Assembly: GCF_009857135.1 (NCBI RefSeq)
Contig: NZ_CP047318.1
Span: 7,378,001 to 7,442,000 of the forward strand
DNA: 64,000 bases
Source of the DNA: Streptomyces sp. HM190
GTDB taxonomy: Bacteria; Actinomycetota; Actinomycetes; Streptomycetales; Streptomycetaceae
Reading direction: 5' to 3'
The notes beneath the pieces were generated by a model. It ran no database searches. It was not told the DNA's origin and saw only the letters and a program-made list of their open reading frames with translations. The first letter of the stretch is position 1. Each line of letters begins with the position of its first letter. Both the position numbers and the translations under genes were made by a program. Below are positions 59,717 through 64,000 of the stretch, piece after piece.

Positions 59717-60376
59717 ATGACAGAAAATGTTGGCGTACTCGGCGCCCACGCCCAGTCCTCCGGTGCCGTCCGCGTGGTCAACGCACCACTTCCCACGACG
59801 TACGGCGACTTCGAGGCCGTAGGTTATCTCGACCAGGATCGCGGCGAGGAACAAGTGGCGCTGGTGTACGGCGACATCAGCGGCGGCGAGAACATACTCG
59901 TCCGACTGCACTCCGAGTGCCTGACCGGTGACGCGTTCGGCTCCCAGCACTGCGAATGCGGGGAGCAGCTCGACAGCGCGCTGCGTGCCATCGTCACCGA
60001 GGGCCGGGGCGTCCTCGTCTACCTGCGCGGCCACGAGGGGCGCGGCATCGGGCTGCTCGCCAAGCTCCAGGCGATGAAGCTCCAGGCCGAGGGCCTGGAC
60101 ACCGTCGAGGCGAACCTCGCCCTCGGTCTGCCGGTGGACGCCCGCGACTACCGGGTGGCTGCCGAGATGCTGCACGACCTCGGCGTACGGTCCGTGCGGC
60201 TGATGTCGAACAACCCGCGCAAGCGGGAGGCGCTGCTGCGCCACGGCATCCAGGTCTCCGAGCAGGTGCCCCTGCTGATCACGCCCTGCGAGGACAACAT
60301 CACCTACCTGCGCACCAAGCGCGAGCGGCTGGACCACTACCTGCCCCACCTGGACGCGGTGGTCCACTCCTCCTGA
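59717..60376 (+). CDS. ribA: GTP cyclohydrolase II paralogue with Tyr-to-Met active-site change
   Basis: 219 residues: single-domain RibA without the RibB part. Zinc Cys residues are in LHSECLTGDAFGSQHCECG (Cys68, 79, 81); VYLRGHEGRGIGLL and LMSNNPRKREALL bind GTP. The catalytic-site Tyr105 of E. coli (context KIRAYALQ) is Met120 here (KLQAMKLQ; codon 60074-60076). From memory, SCO6655 has this Met and stops at the formylamino pyrimidine (FAPy), and the same Tyr-to-Met swap makes normal paralogues do so. It therefore probably feeds this cluster, not riboflavin. Divergent from the creatininase gene. Confidence 0.92.
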   Translation: MTENVGVLGAHAQSSGAVRVVNAPLPTTYGDFEAVGYLDQDRGEEQVALVYGDISGGENILVRLHSECLTGDAFGSQHCECGEQLDSALRAIVTEGRGVLVYLRGHEGRGIGLLAKLQAMKLQAEGLDTVEANLALGLPVDARDYRVAAEMLHDLGVRSVRLMSNNPRKREALLRHGIQVSEQVPLLITPCEDNITYLRTKRERLDHYLPHLDAVVHSS

Positions 60377-60415
60377 GCGCCGTACCACGCACGCTCCCGC
60401 ACGTCGCACGGGGTC

Positions 60416-60458
60416 GCGCGGCGGCCGTCACCGGATCCTCCGACATCGGCCGCCGCGC
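60416..60458 (+). terminator. terminator after ribA paralogue
   Basis: A perfect 12-bp inverted repeat GCGCGGCGGCCG (60416-60427 with 60447-60458) has a 19-nt loop, 40 bp after the stop. Confidence 0.55.
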
Positions 60459-60609
60459 CCGCCGTAACGTTCCGGCGGGCCGGATCGCACGGCGCGCCCC
60501 CACGCCCCCGCGCCGACTCCGCTGCGGTACCGCATGAACGTTCGCCTGTGGTGGAAGACCTGACTCCGTCGGGTGAACCGACCACGACCGGACGAAGGGA
60601 GCCGCGTAC

Positions 60610-61755
60610 GTGATCCGCAGCGCACGGGTCGTCGTCATAGGCGGCGGTGTCATCGGCACGAGCATCGCCTACCATCTCGCCGCCGCGGGAGTGGACGACG
60701 TCGTCCTCGTCGAACGGGACGAACTCGCCTCCGGCTCCACCGCACGGGCCGCCGGCGGTGTACGCGCGCAGTTCTCCGACGAACTGAACATCCAGCTCGG
60801 CGCCCGCAGCCTGGAGGCGTTCGACCGGTTCGGACAGGACCTGGGCCACGACATCGGCCTCCGCCGGGTCGGCTACCTCTTCCTGCTGTCGACGCCCGAC
60901 GAGGTCGCCCAGTTCGAGGCCGGCGTACGGCTGCAGAACGACCTGGGAGTGCCCAGCCGCCTGATCGACCCCGCGGAGGCCCGGCGGCTCTCCCCGCTGA
61001 TCAGCACCGACGGGCTGCTCGCCGCCGCGTTCTCGCCCGACGACGGGCACTGCACCCCCGAGTCCGTGGTGCACGGCTACGCGGCGGGTGCCCGCCGCCA
61101 CGGCGCGACCGTCCTGCGCAACTGCGAGGTCCTCGGCATCGAGACCTGGCGGGACACCATCACCGCGGTGGTCACCGGCAAGGGCCGCATCGTCACCGAC
61201 ACCGTCGTGTGCGCGGCCGGCGCCTGGTCCCGGTCCATCGGGGCCATGGTCGGCGTGGACCTGCCGGTGGAGCCGCTGCGCCGGCAGATCGCGGTCACCG
61301 AACCGGTGCCGGACCTGCCGCCCGACCTGCCCATGACCATCGACTTCACCAGCAGCCTCTACTTCCACACCGAGGGCCCCGGCCTCCTCGTCGGCATGTC
61401 CGACCCCGACGAACGGCCCGGCTTCGCCACCGACACCCACGACCGCTGGATCCCCCGCCTCTGCGCTGCCATGGAACACCGGGCGCCCGCCCTGCTCGAC
61501 CTGCGCCGCACGGGCGGCTGGGCGGGCCTGTACGAGATCACCCCGGACCACAACGCCCTCATCGGCGAAGCCGGTTCATGCTCCCGCTTCCTCTACGCGA
61601 CCGGTTTCTCCGGCCACGGCTTCCTCCAGGGGCCGGCGGTCGGCGAGGTGGTCCGCGACCTGTATCTGGGCCGCGTACCCTTCGTCGACATCAGCCCCTT
61701 GAGCGTCGACCGCTTCACGGCCGACGCGTTGCGCCCGGAGGCCAACCTCGTATGA
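60610..61755 (+). CDS. FAD-dependent oxidoreductase (DAO/sarcosine oxidase type)
   Basis: 381 residues. The FAD motif is RVVVIGGGVIGTSIAYHLAA (N-terminal) with ERDELASGSTARAAGGVRAQ following, and the C-terminal flavin contact is TGFSGHGFLQGPAVGEVVRD. This is the D-amino-acid/sarcosine/glycine oxidase family. It is coupled (ATGA at 61752) to a saccharopine dehydrogenase gene, so its substrate is probably an N-alkyl amino acid such as saccharopine, pipecolate or a relative. GTG start with GAAGGGAG upstream. Confidence 0.88.
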   Translation: MIRSARVVVIGGGVIGTSIAYHLAAAGVDDVVLVERDELASGSTARAAGGVRAQFSDELNIQLGARSLEAFDRFGQDLGHDIGLRRVGYLFLLSTPDEVAQFEAGVRLQNDLGVPSRLIDPAEARRLSPLISTDGLLAAAFSPDDGHCTPESVVHGYAAGARRHGATVLRNCEVLGIETWRDTITAVVTGKGRIVTDTVVCAAGAWSRSIGAMVGVDLPVEPLRRQIAVTEPVPDLPPDLPMTIDFTSSLYFHTEGPGLLVGMSDPDERPGFATDTHDRWIPRLCAAMEHRAPALLDLRRTGGWAGLYEITPDHNALIGEAGSCSRFLYATGFSGHGFLQGPAVGEVVRDLYLGRVPFVDISPLSVDRFTADALRPEANLV

Positions 61756-62789
61756 CCGATCGCCACTTGTGGCTCCGCCACGAGACCCGTACCACCGAAC
61801 GCCGCACCCCGGTCGTCCCGTCCGACGCCCGGCGGCTCGTCGAGAGCGGCGCACGGATCACCGTCGAGGACTCCCCGCAGCGGATCTTCCCGACGGAGGC
61901 GTACGAGGAGGCGGGCTGCGAGGTCACCGAGCCGGGTCGCTGGCCGCAGGCCCTCTCCGACGCGGTGATCGTCGGTCTCAAGGAACTCCCCGACGAGCCC
62001 GCCGAACTCACCCACCGGCACGTCTTCTTCGGGCACGCCTACAAGGGCCAGCCCGGCGCCGAGGCCCTGCTGCGGAGGTTCGCCGCCGGGGGCGGGGCGC
62101 TGCTGGACCTGGAGTACCTGGTGGACGAGCAGGGGCGCAGGCTGGCCGCGTTCGGCTTCTGGGCCGGCTATCTCGGCGCGGCCCTCGCGGTGCTGCACCA
62201 CCGGGGCGGTCTGCAGACGCCGCTCGTGCCCATGGCCAAGGAGGAGATGGAGGCCCGGCTGCGCGCCTCCGAGGGCGACCTGACCGCGCTGGTGATCGGC
62301 GCCCTGGGCCGCAGCGGGAGCGGTGCGCGGGCCGCGCTGGACGAGGCCGGGATCGAACCCACCTGCTGGGACGTCGCCGAGACCCGCGACCTCGACAAGG
62401 GCGCCCTGCTCGCCCATGACCTGATGGTCAACACCGTGCTGACGACGAGCCCGGTGCCGCCGTTCCTCACGGACAAGGACCTCGACGCACCGGACCGCCG
62501 GCTGCGCACCCTCGCCGACGTCACCGTCGACGTCGGCTCGCCCATGAACGTCCTGCCGGTCTACGACACCACCACCGGCTGGGACCATCCGGTGCGTCGG
62601 CTCCGCGAGCACCCGCCCCTCGACCTGATCGCGATCGACAACCTGCCCTCCCTGCTGCCCCGCGAGGCGAGCACCGACTTCTCCGCCGCGCTGCTGCCGC
62701 AGCTGCTGGACCTCGGCACGGGGGGCGCGTGGGGCCGCTGCCTGGACCGGTTCCGCCTGGCGTCCCACGAACTGGGTCTGACGACATAG
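61752..62789 (+). CDS. saccharopine dehydrogenase (lysine-forming type, LYS1-like)
   Basis: 345 residues with the alanine-dehydrogenase/saccharopine-dehydrogenase N-terminal fold: WLRHETRTTERRTPVVPSDA (the Arg/Lys substrate site), VGLKELPDEP, HVFFGHAYKGQPGAEALLRR, GGALLDLEYLVDEQGRR and a Rossmann GALGRSGSGARAALDEAG. It should interconvert lysine plus 2-oxoglutarate with saccharopine using NAD. With the next gene it forms the two steps of the saccharopine route, which is uncommon in bacteria and here is most likely catabolic. Confidence 0.88.
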   Translation: MTDRHLWLRHETRTTERRTPVVPSDARRLVESGARITVEDSPQRIFPTEAYEEAGCEVTEPGRWPQALSDAVIVGLKELPDEPAELTHRHVFFGHAYKGQPGAEALLRRFAAGGGALLDLEYLVDEQGRRLAAFGFWAGYLGAALAVLHHRGGLQTPLVPMAKEEMEARLRASEGDLTALVIGALGRSGSGARAALDEAGIEPTCWDVAETRDLDKGALLAHDLMVNTVLTTSPVPPFLTDKDLDAPDRRLRTLADVTVDVGSPMNVLPVYDTTTGWDHPVRRLREHPPLDLIAIDNLPSLLPREASTDFSAALLPQLLDLGTGGAWGRCLDRFRLASHELGLTT

Positions 62790-62799
62790 GAGTTGCCGG

Positions 62800-63957
62800 A
62801 TGGCTGATGACGCGGTCCCCGCGAGCGGCACCGTCCACTGGGTCGGTGCCGGCCTCTCCACGGGCAGCGGCCTGGCGAAGCTGTGCGACACCGCCGCCCG
62901 CGTCCGGCTGTGGCACCGCACCGAGGAGCGCGCCGAGGGGGCCCTGGCCGCCCTCGGCCTCACGGGCCGCGCCGAGCCCCGCGCGTACACCCCCGCGGCG
63001 CTCGCGGCCGAACTGGCCCCCGGCGACGTGGTCGTCTCCATGCTCCCGGCCCCGGAGCACGCGCCGCTGCTCGGGGCGTGCGTCGGGGCGCGGGCGCACT
63101 TCGCCTGCTCCAGCTACGTCTCCGACGCGGTCCGGGACCTGGCGCCGGCGGCCGGGGCGGCGGGCGTCACCGTCCTCACCGAGGCGGGTCTGGACCCGGG
63201 CATCGACCACCTCTTCGCCCACGGCCTGATCGCCCGTGCGACCGCCGCGATCGGGCCCGACACGGCCGCCTCGTACACACTGACCTCGTACTGCGGCGGC
63301 GTTCCGGCCGTGCCGAACGACTTCCGGTACCGCTTCAGCTGGGCTCCCGCCGGAGTCCTCAACGCCCTGCGCGCACCGGCCCGCTACATCGAGGACGGTA
63401 CGGAGACGACGGCCGAGCGCCCCTGGCGGGCGACCCGCCCGCATGTCGTCGACGGCGAGACCTTCGAGGCCTACCCCAACCGCGACAGCGTGCCCTTCGT
63501 CGCCCAGTACGGCCTCCCGCCGGCCTGGGAACCACGCACCTTCGTCCGGGGCACGCTGCGCCTCGCCGGCTGGCTCGCCGCGTGGGCCCCGGTCTTCGCG
63601 GAACTCGAACGCGACGACGACCGGCGCATCGCCGAGCTGGCCGGTGAACTCGCCGCGCGGCACCCGATGGCGGAGGCCGACCGGGACCGTGTGGTCCTGG
63701 CCGTCGCCCTCGACGTCGACGCCGCTTCCGGCGACCGCTGGTCGGGCCGCTGCCTCCTCGACCTGACCGGCACGGCGGAGGAGAGCGCCATGGCCCGGTG
63801 CGTCTCCCGCCCCCTGGCCCTCGGCGTCACCCACATCCTCGACGGCTCCCTGCCCCCGGGCCTCCTCCGCGCGGCCGAGACGGCGGAACGCTCCGGGAGA
63901 TGGCTCACGGAACTGGAGCGGGACGGGGTGGAGTTCACGGTGCGGGTGCGGAACTGA
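62800..63957 (+). CDS. saccharopine dehydrogenase (glutamate-forming type, LYS9-like)
   Basis: 385 residues. N-terminal Rossmann region VHWVGAGLSTGSGLAKLCDT and the following VVVSMLPAPEHAPLLGACVG, HFACSSYVSD and TEAGLDPGIDHLFAHGLI are characteristic of saccharopine reductase; SYCGGVPAVPNDFRYRFSWA is the substrate-domain signature. It would cut saccharopine to glutamate and aminoadipate semialdehyde. It lies 10 bp after the LYS1-like gene with GGAGTTG ahead of the ATG. Confidence 0.9.
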   Translation: MADDAVPASGTVHWVGAGLSTGSGLAKLCDTAARVRLWHRTEERAEGALAALGLTGRAEPRAYTPAALAAELAPGDVVVSMLPAPEHAPLLGACVGARAHFACSSYVSDAVRDLAPAAGAAGVTVLTEAGLDPGIDHLFAHGLIARATAAIGPDTAASYTLTSYCGGVPAVPNDFRYRFSWAPAGVLNALRAPARYIEDGTETTAERPWRATRPHVVDGETFEAYPNRDSVPFVAQYGLPPAWEPRTFVRGTLRLAGWLAAWAPVFAELERDDDRRIAELAGELAARHPMAEADRDRVVLAVALDVDAASGDRWSGRCLLDLTGTAEESAMARCVSRPLALGVTHILDGSLPPGLLRAAETAERSGRWLTELERDGVEFTVRVRN

Positions 63958-63963
63958 AGGGGG

Positions 63964-63989
63964 CGGGGGCGGTGTCGGGACCGCCCCCG
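63964..63989 (+). terminator. terminator after the saccharopine operon
   Basis: A 10-bp perfect stem CGGGGGCGGT/ACCGCCCCCG with a 6-nt loop, 6 bp beyond the stop. Confidence 0.75.
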
Positions 63990-64000
63990 TGGGTGGAGCA

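Overview
The window is a high-GC actinobacterial chromosome segment, almost certainly Streptomyces. The signs are GTG and TTG starts, many 4-base ATGA/GTGA/TGATG overlaps between co-directional genes, many Tat or Sec secreted enzymes, long GC-rich hairpins between genes, and paired sugar-ABC-transporter/regulator loci. From memory, the gene order resembles Streptomyces coelicolor around SCO6566-SCO6594 (left and middle) and SCO6650-SCO6655 (right). No similarity search could be run.

Left part (1-11.9 kb): a ROK regulator, a ribose-type sugar ABC transporter (ATPase, permease, Tat lipoprotein), a Gfo/Idh/MocA oxidoreductase, a TIM-barrel sugar isomerase-like protein, a large secreted PQQ-type sugar dehydrogenase with PKD and CBM6 modules, and a secreted ThuA-DUF1080 protein. 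Together they look like uptake and oxidative (3-keto) breakdown of a glycoside. 12.1-17.4 kb is an Ebo-type metabolite cluster: an inositol-phosphate-synthase-like cyclase, an isomerase, EboA, a TatD hydrolase, EboE, and a phosphatase (EboF-like) reduced to a pseudogene. A Tat-exported TIM-barrel protein follows.

18.6-29.1 kb is an oxalate locus. On the minus strand are oxalyl-CoA decarboxylase, formyl-CoA transferase, an ADP-forming acyl-CoA ligase and an OxlT-type antiporter. A succinyl-CoA-ligase pair and an aldehyde dehydrogenase are transcribed divergently from a control region that holds a perfect 8-8-8 palindrome. tRNA-Leu(GAG) lies at 29.3 kb. Next to it (29.7-35 kb) is a deoxysugar and methyltransferase patch (rmlA/B/C, an epimerase, a TylF-like methyltransferase), followed by relics of a GH26 mannanase and an EF-G paralogue, which suggests insertion and rearrangement.

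36.4-51.8 kb carries polysaccharide and sugar genes (GH43-CBM42 arabinanase-like, GH6 cellulase with a CebR-like LacI regulator and CebR-type boxes), a very large HTH-STAND-WD40 protein, an NlpC/P60 peptidase, two PhyH dioxygenases, and an IolG-like/SDR/PhyH operon divergent from a second LacI regulator. AraC and quinone-reductase relics follow.

52.7-60.4 kb is the most unusual locus: CDP-alcohol phosphotransferase, MDR dehydrogenase, a PTPS homologue that has lost its zinc and catalytic residues, a GT4 glycosyltransferase, a methyltransferase, a flippase-like membrane protein, a creatininase-family protein, and a GTP cyclohydrolase II whose catalytic-site Tyr is Met. In a studied paralogue that change stops the reaction at the formamidopyrimidine, and archaeal formamidopyrimidine deformylases are creatininase-family enzymes. 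The locus therefore probably makes an undescribed GTP-derived, glycosylated, methylated metabolite. The window ends with a three-gene saccharopine/lysine module (60.6-64 kb).
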